In this document: in pieces, positions 17,323 to 26,070 of the stretch
Numbering within the stretch: position 1 is the stretch's first letter
Layout: each line of letters begins with the position of its first letter
NCBI RefSeq assembly: GCF_900143515.1
Contig: NZ_FSQT01000001.1
Coordinates: forward strand, 2,356,001-2,420,000
Length of the DNA: 64,000 nucleotides
Origin: Micromonospora cremea
Lineage (GTDB): Bacteria; Actinomycetota; Actinomycetes; Mycobacteriales; Micromonosporaceae
Reading direction: 5' to 3'
Position numbers and translations under genes: made by a program
Notes under the pieces: generated by a model
Databases searched by the model: none
Told to the model about the DNA's origin: nothing
Seen by the model: the letters and a program-made list of their open reading frames with translations, nothing else

Positions 17323-17985
17323 CTATCGGAGGATCTCGGCCAGCTCGGACAGGTCGGCGATCTCGTACGCGACCGGGACATCGCGCGGCGCGGTCTGCCC
17401 CCGGTGGTTGACCCACACGGACCGGATGCCCGCCGCGTGCGCCCCACCCACGTCGGCGGTGAGCGAGTCACCGACGTGCAGCACCTCGTGCGCCTCCAGC
17501 TCAAGCGCGGCGAGCGCCCGGCGGAACATGGCCCGGTCCGGCTTGTACGCGCGGGCGGCCTCGCTGGTCACGACCGCCGTGAAGGCCAGGCCGTGATGCG
17601 CCACCGCTGCCTCCAGATCGTCGCCGTCGACATCGGACACCAGGCAGATCGGCACGGTGACGCGGGACAGGAACTCGCGGGTGCCGGGCCGCAGCGGTGG
17701 CGATCGCCAGTACCTGAACTGCGCCGCGCACAGATGCGCCGGGTCACCGACGCAGCCGACCTCGGCCATCACCGAGGCGAGGCTGGACATCGCGCTGTCC
17801 CGCAACGAGCGGAACCGCGGCCCGGAGGCGACAGCCTCGAACTCCGCTCCCCAGGCCGTGACGACATCGCGGCCGGAGACCGGCACCGATGCGCGAGCGG
17901 CCACCTGGTCGGCGATCTCGGCCATCATGGCGTCGTCGTCCTCGACCACCGTGCCGTAGAAGTCGAGCAGCAGGCCCTTGAGCAC
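17323..17985 (-). CDS. HAD-superfamily hydrolase
   Basis: A 220-residue haloacid-dehalogenase-like phosphatase, GTG start. Motif I is LLLDFYGTVVED (nucleophile Asp), motif II CLVSDVDGDD, motif III is the Lys in ARAYKPDRAMF, and motif IV is HVGDSLTADVGGAHAAG. The alpha-helical cap between motifs I and II is of subclass I, as in phosphoglycolate phosphatases and YjjG-type nucleotidases. It is convergent with the LysE gene. Substrate unknown. Confidence 0.9.
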   Translation of the reverse strand: MLKGLLLDFYGTVVEDDDAMMAEIADQVAARASVPVSGRDVVTAWGAEFEAVASGPRFRSLRDSAMSSLASVMAEVGCVGDPAHLCAAQFRYWRSPPLRPGTREFLSRVTVPICLVSDVDGDDLEAAVAHHGLAFTAVVTSEAARAYKPDRAMFRRALAALELEAHEVLHVGDSLTADVGGAHAAGIRSVWVNHRGQTAPRDVPVAYEIADLSELAEILR

Positions 17986-18115
17986 CGTCGCACCCTACCC
18001 GTCGCCGCTGACCGCCGAAGCGCTCGCGGACCGGGGGCTGACACGCCCGGCCGGTACCGATAGCGTCCATCCCTGGACGATCACGGTCCGCCCGCCATCG
18101 CCGGAGGAGACGCCG

Positions 18116-18616
18116 ATGTTCGAGGAGTTCATGGGCATCCCCGCTCATCCTCTCGTGCTGCACGCCGCGGTCGTGTTCGTGCCGCTACTGGCCCTCCTGG
18201 CGGTCGCCTACGCGCTCGTCGCGCCGGTGCGGCCGCACACCCGCTGGGTGCTGGGGCTGCTCGCCCTGGGCGCACCGCTCGCCGCGCTGCTGGCGAAGCT
18301 CTCCGGTGACGCCTTCTTCGAGCGCATGCGGGCCGCGAACCGGGTCACCCCAGAGTTCGTCCCAACGATCGAGGCCCACCAGCAGTTCGGCGACATCACG
18401 CTCTGGGCCACCATCGGGCTGGCGATCGTGGCACTGGCACTGCTCTGGTTCGTCCCGCCCCGTGCAGCCGAGGCGAGCGCGACCGGAGGCGGCGGAACCA
18501 GCCGGGCGCTGACCCTGTCGTTGCAGGTGTTGTCGCTGGTGGCCGCGGGCGTCGCCCTGTACTACGTGGTCCGCACCGGCGACTCCGGCGCGAAGGCGGT
18601 CTGGACCGGTCAGTGA
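18116..18616 (+). CDS. DUF2231 family membrane protein
   Basis: A 166-residue protein with four predicted membrane helices: HPLVLHAAVVFVPLLALLAV, WVLGLLALGAPLAALLA, the third at LWATIGLAIVALALLWF, and the last at LSLQVLSLVAAGVALYYVV. The N-terminal GIPAHPLVLHAAVV is the DUF2231 signature, with a His that may bind haem or metal. The start at 18116 has a clear GGAGGAG ribosome site 6-8 bases upstream; the frame is open further upstream but overlaps the divergent HAD gene. Function unknown. Confidence 0.85.
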   Translation: MFEEFMGIPAHPLVLHAAVVFVPLLALLAVAYALVAPVRPHTRWVLGLLALGAPLAALLAKLSGDAFFERMRAANRVTPEFVPTIEAHQQFGDITLWATIGLAIVALALLWFVPPRAAEASATGGGGTSRALTLSLQVLSLVAAGVALYYVVRTGDSGAKAVWTGQ

Positions 18617-18636
18617 CCGGACCAGGCGGTGCAGGG

Positions 18637-19077
18637 TCAGCGTCGGCTGGCCCGGTCGACGCCCTGGTGCACCCGCGCGGTGCGCTCGATCAGCTCGCGC
18701 AGCGCGCTCTCGTCGACGGTGTCGAGCCGCTTCAGGTAGAGGCATCCCTTTCCGGCGCGGTGTGGGCCGAGCCGTTCGAGGATCCGGCCGTACCGATCCT
18801 CGAACCCGCCCATCAGGTAGACGACGAGGTGCTGTTTGCGCGGTGAGAAACTCACCAGTGGGGCGTCGCCCGTACGCCCGCTGTCGTAGGTGTAGTGGTA
18901 GCTGCCGAAGCCGACGATGCTCGGACCCCACAGCACCGCCGGCTCGCCGGTCACCTCGCCCATGATCGCGCGGAGCCGCCCAGCGTCGGCCCGCCGACGC
19001 TCATCGGGAACCGCGGCCAGGAAATCGTCGACGCTGACCTCGGTCGGGACCGTAACCGGCTCTTTCGGAGTCGCCAT
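18637..19077 (-). CDS. DUF1801 domain protein (YdhG-like)
   Basis: A 146-residue cytoplasmic protein with the DUF1801 pattern: VDDFLAAVPDERRRADAGRLRAIM, PAVLWGPSIVGFGSYHYTYDSG, LVSFSPRKQHLVVYLMGG and GKGCLYLKRLDTVDESALREL. The fold resembles small SRPBCC/YdhG proteins of unknown function. It is convergent with DUF2231 and precedes the DUF998 gene on the same strand. Confidence 0.87.
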   Translation of the reverse strand: MATPKEPVTVPTEVSVDDFLAAVPDERRRADAGRLRAIMGEVTGEPAVLWGPSIVGFGSYHYTYDSGRTGDAPLVSFSPRKQHLVVYLMGGFEDRYGRILERLGPHRAGKGCLYLKRLDTVDESALRELIERTARVHQGVDRASRR

Positions 19078-19133
19078 GACGGGATGCTCTCACGCCAGTA
19101 CGACGAGGAGGCGCCACGCCGGTCCCGCCCTGA

Positions 19134-19802
19134 TCAGGCCAGATCCGCACGCGCTCGCCAGGAGAGGGCGACGAGCCAACCCGAGATGAGCACCGCTCCG
19201 ACGGCGAAGCGGATGCTCACGCTCTCCTCGCTCCAGGGCAGGGCGGTGAGCACGAACGCGACGGCACCGCTGGCGGCGCTGTAGATCGCCCAGCCCCGCC
19301 GCCCCTGCCCGGCGAACCGCCGGGCGAACAGCAGACCGGCCGCTATCAGCGACAGGAACGCCGCGGCGCCGCAGACCGTGTGCAGGATGCTGCCCGTGCT
19401 GGCCTGCGCGGGAAGCCCCGCCGGGGCACCCGACGGCCAGCCGAACGCGGGGTCGGGCACGAAGATGCCGCCACCGACCATCGCCACCCCGTAGACGGCG
19501 ACCAGCACCGGCCCGACCGTGCCGGCCCGGCCCGGGCGCAGCGCCCGCCACAGGCCGACCGCGAAGGCGACGGCCAGCAGGCCGGTGCCCACGAACGCGA
19601 CGACCTGCAACCAGCCGAGGTCACCGAGGGTGAGTGAGCTCAGCGCGTGGCGGCGCAGGTCGAACCCGGATCTGGTGAAGGCCTGCCCGAACGACAGGGC
19701 CGGAAAGAGAACACCGGCGACCGTGCCGCACAGCAGCAGGTACCGGGTTCGGTGCGGTCGGATTGACGTTGCCCCCTCGGGGACGGTGGTCAGGGACGTC
19801 AT
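19134..19802 (-). CDS. DUF998 family integral membrane protein
   Basis: A 222-residue protein with six hydrophobic segments, starting MTSLTTVPEG at 19802. The family pattern is visible in SFGQAFTRSGFDLRRHALSSLTLG in the first loop, followed by helices, GGGIFVPDPAFGWPSGAP and SILHTVCGAAAFLSLIAAG. An upstream ATG at 19979 would add 59 Arg-rich residues overlapping the subtilase gene and is rejected. Function unknown. Confidence 0.82.
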   Translation of the reverse strand: MTSLTTVPEGATSIRPHRTRYLLLCGTVAGVLFPALSFGQAFTRSGFDLRRHALSSLTLGDLGWLQVVAFVGTGLLAVAFAVGLWRALRPGRAGTVGPVLVAVYGVAMVGGGIFVPDPAFGWPSGAPAGLPAQASTGSILHTVCGAAAFLSLIAAGLLFARRFAGQGRRGWAIYSAASGAVAFVLTALPWSEESVSIRFAVGAVLISGWLVALSWRARADLA

Positions 19803-19887
19803 GGGCGTGCCTCTCGTGTCGGCGTCACGTTCTACCGTCACGACGAACGAGGCACGGCGGGATCGACACCAGCGGCCGGTCGGGGAT

Positions 19888-19924
19888 GCTGGTGCGGCCC
19901 GGCGGAGGGCCGGGCCGCACCAGC
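19888..19924 (-). terminator. Hairpin terminator after the S8 peptidase gene
   Basis: A perfect 16-base stem (GCTGGTGCGGCCCGGC at 19888-19903 and its complement at 19909-19924) with a GGAGG loop, 12 bases past the stop of the leftward subtilase gene. Confidence 0.75.
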
Positions 19925-19935
19925 TCCGGTGACGA

Positions 19936-22900
19936 TCAGCCGGCGTTGTACGCCCGGATGATGGTCTGGTCGATACCACTACCGCCGTTCGCGGCAGCCG
20001 TCACCCGCAGCGAGACGGGCTTCCCGGCGGCGGCGGTCGGCAGTTCGGCCCGGTAGCTGTCCCCGGCGCTGGTGACCCGGGCCGTCTTCCAGGTGGCACC
20101 GTCGTCCGTCGAGGTCCAGACCTGGAACGAGGTCACCCTCTGCGGCTTGACGCCGTGCGCCTGACGAACGGCGAACTCCGCCGTTCCCCCGGTGGCGTGG
20201 TTGTTGGTGTCCATCGGCAGGGCGTAGTCGACCGCGAGCAACGGCAACGGCACGCTTGCGGTCCCGTCCGGCCCGGCGGACCGGAACGTCCACGAGGTGT
20301 TGACCTTGGTCGAGATCGGCAGGATCAGGCTCGTGTCGACATCGAGGGTCAGCCGGTAGTCCGCCATCTGCTGCGGGACGGTGAAGTCGGCGAGCGGGCG
20401 GTCCCGCTCCTCGACCAGCTTGCCGTTGCGGTACAGCGACAGCGTGCGCTTCACGCCGATCGCGCTGCCCTGGAGGCAGTCGGCGCGCTGGTGCTGGTCG
20501 ACGAGCGACGCCAGGTCGACGTGCAGGTTGCCCCGCGTCCGCGACGGTGGGGTGGCACAGCTCCAATCGGCGCCGGCCGGATCGTCGTACCAGCCGGAGT
20601 GCAGGGGCTGCCGCGCCCAGATCTTGGACTGCCGGCTGCCCGGCTGGTAGCTGCGGGGCGCCTCCTGGGCCGACAGGCCACCGTAGACGCCCTCGTCGGC
20701 CCAGACAATGCCGGGCGAGAGGTAGTCGGTGCGGTACGGCGGCAGGTTCCCCTCGTGGGTCTGGGTCACGCCCACCCCGTCGGGAGTGAGGCCGGTGCGG
20801 ACCAACTGGGTGACCATCCCCGGCGAGTCCATCTGGTGGAACCGCTCGTCGATCCGGGCCAGCTTCGCCTGCTCCGCAACGGTCACCCGGTACGCGGGAT
20901 CGGCCGGCACGCCGTTCGCGTACTCGTGAACCAGGTTGTAGCGGTACGGCTCGGCCGTGCCGGCCGGCGAGTCCAGGTTGACGGCCGCCCAGGTGCGCCG
21001 CGATCCGATGCCGGGCTTCGGCAGTGGAGAGGTGCGGACGGTCGTCGCGCCCCCGTACCCGCTGATCTGGTTCCACCAGGACAGGCCGTTCGGCGCGGTC
21101 TGGAGACTGGTGAGGTCGACCCGGGTGGGCTCGGTGGCGACTCCGTCGACCGTCGCCGTCACCGGCCTGGCTCGCGCCGGGTCGAGCGTCACGCTCCGCG
21201 CGCCGTTCACGTTCAGGTCGGTCTCACCGACGAGCGTCGTCTCCAGCACGTCACTGTCGACGTAGTAGGCGACGGAGGAGCCGAGGATCGCGTACCGGCC
21301 GGCCGGTACCCGCGTGGTGAAGGTGTCTCCGGGCGCACCGCCGAGGCCACCGTAGTAGATCACCGGGTCGGTGAGGTTGGTGATCAGGATGTTGATCCAG
21401 CTCTCCGCGCCCTCCTTCAGGCCGGCCAGGGGCTTCGTGCGGATCGTCAGGTCGTAGCTGGGCACCTCGACGTAGAAGCTCACCGGAGTGGTCGTGACCA
21501 GCTTGCGGCCGGGGGCGCGGGCGGTGACGGTGGCCAGGTAGAAGCCCGGCCGGCTTGCCAGCGCCGCGTGGTTGAACCGGAGCGTCGCTCCTGCGGTTGT
21601 GCCCCGCTTCAGCGTCAGCCGGGTCGTCGAGAGCGACACCGCGCCACGCGGTACCGACTGCCCGTCGTGGTTGACCACCGTCAGGTCGAGGTCGAGGATG
21701 GTCGTCGCCGAGGTCGGCGCGCCGGTCCAGCTCAGCTTCGTCTCGCTGGTGCCGCCCTGCGGGTACGCGAAGGTGCCGAGGTTGACCACCGGCTGGTTGC
21801 TGACCGGGCCGCCCAGCGCCCGGGCCGCGTTGAGCCGACCGGCCCCGACGGCGTACGGGTCGACGCCGGTCAGCGGGTCGGCGGCACCGACGAGCGCGGC
21901 CTTGAGCTGCTCACCGGTCCAGTCCGGGTGCCGCTGGGCGAGCAGCGCGGCGGCACCGGCCACGTGTGGCGCGGCCATCGAGGTGCCGGTCGAGCCCTCG
22001 TAGTACTGGTCGATCGGGTCCTGCAGGTTGGTGCCGGCGGCCCGGGCGGCGACGATGTCGACACCGGGCGCGACCAGTTCGGGCTTGGCCACGTTGCTGG
22101 TGACCAGTGGTCCACGGCTGGAGAAGTCGGCGAGCTTGTCGTTGCGGTCGACGGCGCCGACGGTCAGTGCGCTGGCTGCGGAGCCGGGCGAGGAGATAGC
22201 GCCGCCGCTGTTGCCGGCGGAGATGACGAAGAGCGCTCCGGTCTGCTTGCTCAGCCCGTCGACGGCGAGTGAGAGCGGGTTGGTGCCGTCGTCCGGATCG
22301 CTGCCGCCGAGGCTCATGTTGATGACATCGGCCCGGCTGGCAGCCCACTCCATGCCGGCGATGATTCCGGAGTCCGCACCGGAGCCGTGGTCGTCGAGGA
22401 CCTTCCCGATCACCAGCTGGGCGTCCGGCGCAACGCCGCGACGCTGGCCGCGAGCGGCAGCGCCGGTGCCGGCGATGGTCGACGCGACGTGCGTACCGTG
22501 GCCGTTGTGGTCGACGGCGTCGCCACCCTCGGCGGTGAAGTCGGCCCGTTCGACGACCCGGCCGACCAGGTCAGGGTGGGTGAAGTCGGCGCCGGTGTCG
22601 AGCACCGCGACGCGGACCCCCTTGCCGGTGTACCCGGCCTTCCAGGCGTCGGGCGCGGCGATCTGGCCCAGGTTGCGGTCCAGGTCACCATGCTGGGCGC
22701 CGCCGGTCAGCGCGGTGGCGCGGACCTTGCGGTCGAGCCAGACCTTCCTGGCACCGGCGAGCAGCGAGTTCGTCGCCAGCTTGGCGGTGGCCGGGCTCTT
22801 CTTGGGTACGTGGCCGGCGACGGCGCCGATGCTGGGCAGCGTGAGCACGTCACTGAGCGCGGCCACCCGGGCGGAGGCGGTGGCGGGCTGCACGATGACC

Positions 22901-23289
22901 GGCAGCTGCGAGGTGTTCTCGTCGTCGTAGCCGTCCGCGATCAGCGTGGTGACGTCGAAGAGGTCGGGGTCGAGGATCGAGCCGATCTGGGACGCGACGC
23001 GCGCGGGGACGACATGCAGGTGGCCGTCCGGACCGCAGGTCTGTCGGATCACCGCGTTCGGGTCTGCCGGTTGCACCGTGGCCTGCGGGCATCCCGTTCC
23101 GGTGCTTCGTACGGTCACCACGTCGCCGGTCAGCAGGGTGACGGTGTGCGTCTTGTCGTCGAGCGAGCCGCCGGGGGCGGCCGTCAGGGTGGCACCGCTG
23201 GGGCCGGCCGTGGCGGAACCGCCCGGCACGGCGGTCAGTGCCGTGGCCGTGACGGCGACGGCCAGCAGCCACCGCGTTTTCCTGAGCAT
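19936..23289 (-). CDS. Secreted subtilisin-like serine protease (S8 family)
   Basis: A 1117-residue preproenzyme. A Sec signal (MLRKTRWLLAVAVTATALTA, AxA-type site near 28) is followed by a prodomain of about 190 residues. The catalytic domain has Asp231 in VAVLDTGADFTHPDL, His264 in HNGHGTHVAS, Asn360 in VISAGNSGG and Ser437 in GTSMAAPHVAGAAALL. About 600 C-terminal residues form several beta-sandwich domains of the kind found in large Streptomyces and Micromonospora subtilases. The triad is intact, so an active extracellular protease is expected. The gene is divergent from an S15-type peptidase, and the two share a 238-base control region. Confidence 0.95.
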   Translation of the reverse strand: MLRKTRWLLAVAVTATALTAVPGGSATAGPSGATLTAAPGGSLDDKTHTVTLLTGDVVTVRSTGTGCPQATVQPADPNAVIRQTCGPDGHLHVVPARVASQIGSILDPDLFDVTTLIADGYDDENTSQLPVIVQPATASARVAALSDVLTLPSIGAVAGHVPKKSPATAKLATNSLLAGARKVWLDRKVRATALTGGAQHGDLDRNLGQIAAPDAWKAGYTGKGVRVAVLDTGADFTHPDLVGRVVERADFTAEGGDAVDHNGHGTHVASTIAGTGAAARGQRRGVAPDAQLVIGKVLDDHGSGADSGIIAGMEWAASRADVINMSLGGSDPDDGTNPLSLAVDGLSKQTGALFVISAGNSGGAISSPGSAASALTVGAVDRNDKLADFSSRGPLVTSNVAKPELVAPGVDIVAARAAGTNLQDPIDQYYEGSTGTSMAAPHVAGAAALLAQRHPDWTGEQLKAALVGAADPLTGVDPYAVGAGRLNAARALGGPVSNQPVVNLGTFAYPQGGTSETKLSWTGAPTSATTILDLDLTVVNHDGQSVPRGAVSLSTTRLTLKRGTTAGATLRFNHAALASRPGFYLATVTARAPGRKLVTTTPVSFYVEVPSYDLTIRTKPLAGLKEGAESWINILITNLTDPVIYYGGLGGAPGDTFTTRVPAGRYAILGSSVAYYVDSDVLETTLVGETDLNVNGARSVTLDPARARPVTATVDGVATEPTRVDLTSLQTAPNGLSWWNQISGYGGATTVRTSPLPKPGIGSRRTWAAVNLDSPAGTAEPYRYNLVHEYANGVPADPAYRVTVAEQAKLARIDERFHQMDSPGMVTQLVRTGLTPDGVGVTQTHEGNLPPYRTDYLSPGIVWADEGVYGGLSAQEAPRSYQPGSRQSKIWARQPLHSGWYDDPAGADWSCATPPSRTRGNLHVDLASLVDQHQRADCLQGSAIGVKRTLSLYRNGKLVEERDRPLADFTVPQQMADYRLTLDVDTSLILPISTKVNTSWTFRSAGPDGTASVPLPLLAVDYALPMDTNNHATGGTAEFAVRQAHGVKPQRVTSFQVWTSTDDGATWKTARVTSAGDSYRAELPTAAAGKPVSLRVTAAANGGSGIDQTIIRAYNAG

Positions 23290-23411
23290 CTTGCTCCTTG
23301 TTTGGTGTGGACGGACGCGCCCGTGGCGCGGCCTGACCGCAAGATCATATGTGTGTATGCGCGGTTTTCGCGGTCTCCGGCGGCGCTTTCACCGCAGGCG
23401 GAGAGGCTCAC

Positions 23412-23457
23412 ATCCCTACTCGCAGGGATCGACGTAACGTCGGCCCGGACCTAGCAT
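23412..23457 (+). promoter_or_regulatory. Candidate promoter/operator region of the S15 peptidase
   Basis: Two adjacent inverted repeats, ATCCCT-actcgc-AGGGAT (23412-23429) and CGACGT-a-ACGTCG (23430-23442), precede TAGCAT (23452-23457), a good actinobacterial -10 hexamer. The palindromes sit where a -35 region and an operator would be. The regulator is unknown. Confidence 0.4.
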
Positions 23458-23527
23458 GTGCAGAATGGATCTTCCGGATCCACCTCGGCCGACCCCCGGC
23501 GACCAGCCCGACCGAAGGGAAACGCGC

Positions 23528-25408
23528 ATGCGTCGAACCCCCTTGGCACTACTCGGCGTCGGTGTGTCCGGCGCACTGCTGTTGAGCGCAGCACCGGCGG
23601 CGGCGGCGGCTCCGCCCGCGGCGCCCGCACCGACCGGCATCGTGGTCAGCGACGGCATGACCCAACCGGTGTTCTCACTCGCCGACGCGATCGAGGAGCG
23701 GGTCTTCGTCCAGACCCCGGTGGACACCGACCACGACGGTCACCTCGACCGGGTGGCGATCGACATCTCCCGGCCCCGGGAGACCGCCACCCAGGGCTTC
23801 AAGGTGCCGGTCATCTTCGAGCACAGCCCGTACCGCAAGGGCACCTGGGGCGACGTGCCCTACCCGAGCGTGCTGGTCGACGACCTGCCGCAGAACGGCT
23901 TGACCGACCGCTCCGGGCGCCGGGCGCTCGACGCGGAAGCGCAGCGGGCGCAGGCGAAGGCGAATCTGCCCGGCTCGCTGGACGACTACTACGTGCCGCG
24001 GGGGTACGCGGTGGTGCTCGGTCAGAGCGTCGGCACCGGCGACTCGGACGGCTGCCCGACCAGCGGCGACCAGGCCGAGACGCTCGGCACCAAGGCGGTC
24101 ATCGACTGGCTGAACGGCCGGGCGAAGGGGTACGACGCGAACGGCGCCCCGGTCACCGCCGGCTGGACCACCGGCGCGGTCGGTATGACCGGCGTCTCCT
24201 ACAACGGGACGCTGCCCAACCAGGTGGCCACCACCGGCGTCCGGGGCCTCAAGACCATCGTGCCGGTCTCCGCGATCAGCAGCTGGTACGACTACTACCG
24301 GGCCAACGGCCTGGTCGTCGCCCCCGGGACGTTCCAGGGCGAGGACACCGACATCCTGGCCCAGTACACGGCCGGGCAGGCACGGGCCGAGGGGCCCTGC
24401 GCCGACGAGATCGCGAAGATCACCGAGGAGCAGGACCGGGTCACCGGCGACTACTCGAAGTTCTGGCAGGACCGCGACTACCTCGACGCCCGGGACGTGG
24501 AGGCGAGCGTCTTCGTCGTGCACGGCCTCAACGACTGGAACGTGAAGACCGAGCACTTCGCCGGCTGGTGGGACGAGCTCGCCAAGCGCGACGTACCGCG
24601 CAAGATCTGGCTGCACCAGGGCGGGCACGGTGGCCCGGGCAGCAGCGCGTCGGTGACCCTGCCGGACGGTCGGACGTGGACGTACAAGCAGACCGAGAAC
24701 CGCTGGTTCGACTTCTGGCTGTGGAACGTGCGCAACGGAATCATGGACGAGCCGACCGCGGTGCTGCAGCGGGAGGACCGGGCCTACACCACGTACGCCA
24801 ACTGGCCGGACCCGGCCGCCCGTACGGTCGGGCTGAGGTTCGCCGCCACCGACGCGACCTCCCCGGGGGCGCTCACCACGGGTAAGCCGCCGAAGGCCCG
24901 GGTCCAGCAGGGCTTCGTCGACGAGGGCCGAACCATCCACCCGGACACCCTGGTGGCCAATCCGGACACCGCCAGCCCGAACCGACTCGCCTACCGCTCC
25001 CCCGTGCTGACCCAGAACGTCCGCATCTCCGGGCGCCCGGAAATGCGGCTGCGGATGGCGATCGACAACAAGCCGGACGCGAACCTCACCGCGTACCTGG
25101 TCGACTACGGTCCGGCCGGCTCGACCGCCGCGCCGACCGTGGTGACCCGGGGCTGGATGGACCCGCAGAACCGCAAGGGCCCGGCCCGCACCGAGCCGGT
25201 GAAGCAGGGCAAGCTGTACGACTACCGGTGGACCCTGGAGCCGAAGGACTACATCTTCCCGACGGGCCACCGGATCGGCGTGGTCGTCTTCTCCAGCGAT
25301 CAGGAGTACACCCTGCTGCCGCTGGGTGGCACCGAGCTGCGGGTCGCGCCGAACGACAGCGAACTGCGGCTGCCGGTGGTCGGGGGTCGCGCCGTACTCG
25401 GGTTCTGA
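23528..25408 (+). CDS. Secreted Xaa-Pro dipeptidyl-peptidase / CocE-NonD family hydrolase (S15)
   Basis: A 626-residue alpha/beta hydrolase with a Sec signal (hydrophobic core LALLGVGVSGALLL, AAAAA cleavage region). The catalytic triad is visible: Ser224 in GMTGVSYNGTLP, Asp336 in VVHGLNDWNV and His367 in LHQGGHGG. The C-terminal jelly-roll domain (about 470-626) is the PepX_C domain. Such enzymes release X-Pro dipeptides or hydrolyse esters and amides. Start 23528 has a GAAGGGA site; an in-frame start at 23456 would place charged residues before the signal. It probably acts after the neighbouring subtilase in extracellular peptide digestion (inference). Confidence 0.92.
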   Translation: MRRTPLALLGVGVSGALLLSAAPAAAAAPPAAPAPTGIVVSDGMTQPVFSLADAIEERVFVQTPVDTDHDGHLDRVAIDISRPRETATQGFKVPVIFEHSPYRKGTWGDVPYPSVLVDDLPQNGLTDRSGRRALDAEAQRAQAKANLPGSLDDYYVPRGYAVVLGQSVGTGDSDGCPTSGDQAETLGTKAVIDWLNGRAKGYDANGAPVTAGWTTGAVGMTGVSYNGTLPNQVATTGVRGLKTIVPVSAISSWYDYYRANGLVVAPGTFQGEDTDILAQYTAGQARAEGPCADEIAKITEEQDRVTGDYSKFWQDRDYLDARDVEASVFVVHGLNDWNVKTEHFAGWWDELAKRDVPRKIWLHQGGHGGPGSSASVTLPDGRTWTYKQTENRWFDFWLWNVRNGIMDEPTAVLQREDRAYTTYANWPDPAARTVGLRFAATDATSPGALTTGKPPKARVQQGFVDEGRTIHPDTLVANPDTASPNRLAYRSPVLTQNVRISGRPEMRLRMAIDNKPDANLTAYLVDYGPAGSTAAPTVVTRGWMDPQNRKGPARTEPVKQGKLYDYRWTLEPKDYIFPTGHRIGVVVFSSDQEYTLLPLGGTELRVAPNDSELRLPVVGGRAVLGF

Positions 25409-25421
25409 GCCACTGTTCCCA

Positions 25422-25463
25422 CGCGGGTGGGGCGGTCCGACGTTTCGGGCCGCCCCACCCGCG
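25422..25463 (+). terminator. Strong hairpin terminator after the S15 peptidase
   Basis: A perfect 14-base outer stem (CGCGGGTGGGGCGG at 25422-25435 with 25450-25463) continues into an inner CCGA/TCGG stem with a CGTT loop, giving about 19 paired bases. It begins 13 bases past the stop. Confidence 0.8.
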
Positions 25464-25611
25464 CGTTCCGGCCGCCCCTGGCCCCTCCCCTTCCGTCCGG
25501 GGTTTGGCGGGCGGGGGCGCGGGAAGACCTCGCCGATCGGGCCGGGCGGCCCGCCGACACCTGCCGCCCGGCAGTGCTGGCGACGCCGGCGTTACCCGAG
25601 GAGGAGCGAGG

Positions 25612-26040
25612 ATGACACGCAAGACGATCACCCCGGCGCGCAGGTCGGCCGGGCCGGCCAAGGCCACCGAGGCGAAGACGATGCCGCCGAGCCGGAAGGT
25701 CGCGGCGAAGAAGGTCGCCACCGCCACGAAGCGGGCCACCGGCGCGAGCGCGGCCAAGGCGGCCGGCGAGAAGCCCAAGACCACCACGCCCCGCGTCGCG
25801 CAAAAGAAGGACACCTCCGCCACCACGGCGACGCCCACCCGCAGGCCGACGGCGAAGGCGGCCACCGCCAAGAACGCTCCGCCGAAGAAGGCGCCCGCGA
25901 CGAGGGCCGCGTACAAGAAGGCGCCCGCGAAGAAGGCCGCGTCGGCCCGGGCCCGCACCACGTCCGCCACCAAGGCGCCGGCCAAGAAGGCGACCACCAT
26001 GGAGTCGTTCGGCAACCGGCGTACGCCCCGGAAGACCTGA
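25612..26040 (+). CDS. Lys/Ala/Pro-rich histone-H1-like protein
   Basis: A 142-residue, very basic, low-complexity protein starting MTRKTITPARRSAGP. It consists of degenerate repeats such as PAKKA, KKAPA, TAKAA and ATKAPAKKA, like the C-terminal tails of eukaryotic H1 and actinobacterial HupB/Lsr2-associated H1-like proteins. No folded domain is visible. It probably binds DNA non-specifically. The end MESFGNRRTPRKT is not repetitive. GAGGAGCGAGG lies just before the ATG and supports this start over a longer open frame that runs through the terminator. Confidence 0.7.
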   Translation: MTRKTITPARRSAGPAKATEAKTMPPSRKVAAKKVATATKRATGASAAKAAGEKPKTTTPRVAQKKDTSATTATPTRRPTAKAATAKNAPPKKAPATRAAYKKAPAKKAASARARTTSATKAPAKKATTMESFGNRRTPRKT

Positions 26041-26070
26041 CCGCCGCTCAGACGCGTCGGTCCCGGTCGG

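Noticed and set aside
20155..22272. 705-residue forward open frame opposite the subtilase
   Set aside because: Antisense shadow; the reverse-strand subtilase has an intact catalytic triad and signal peptide.
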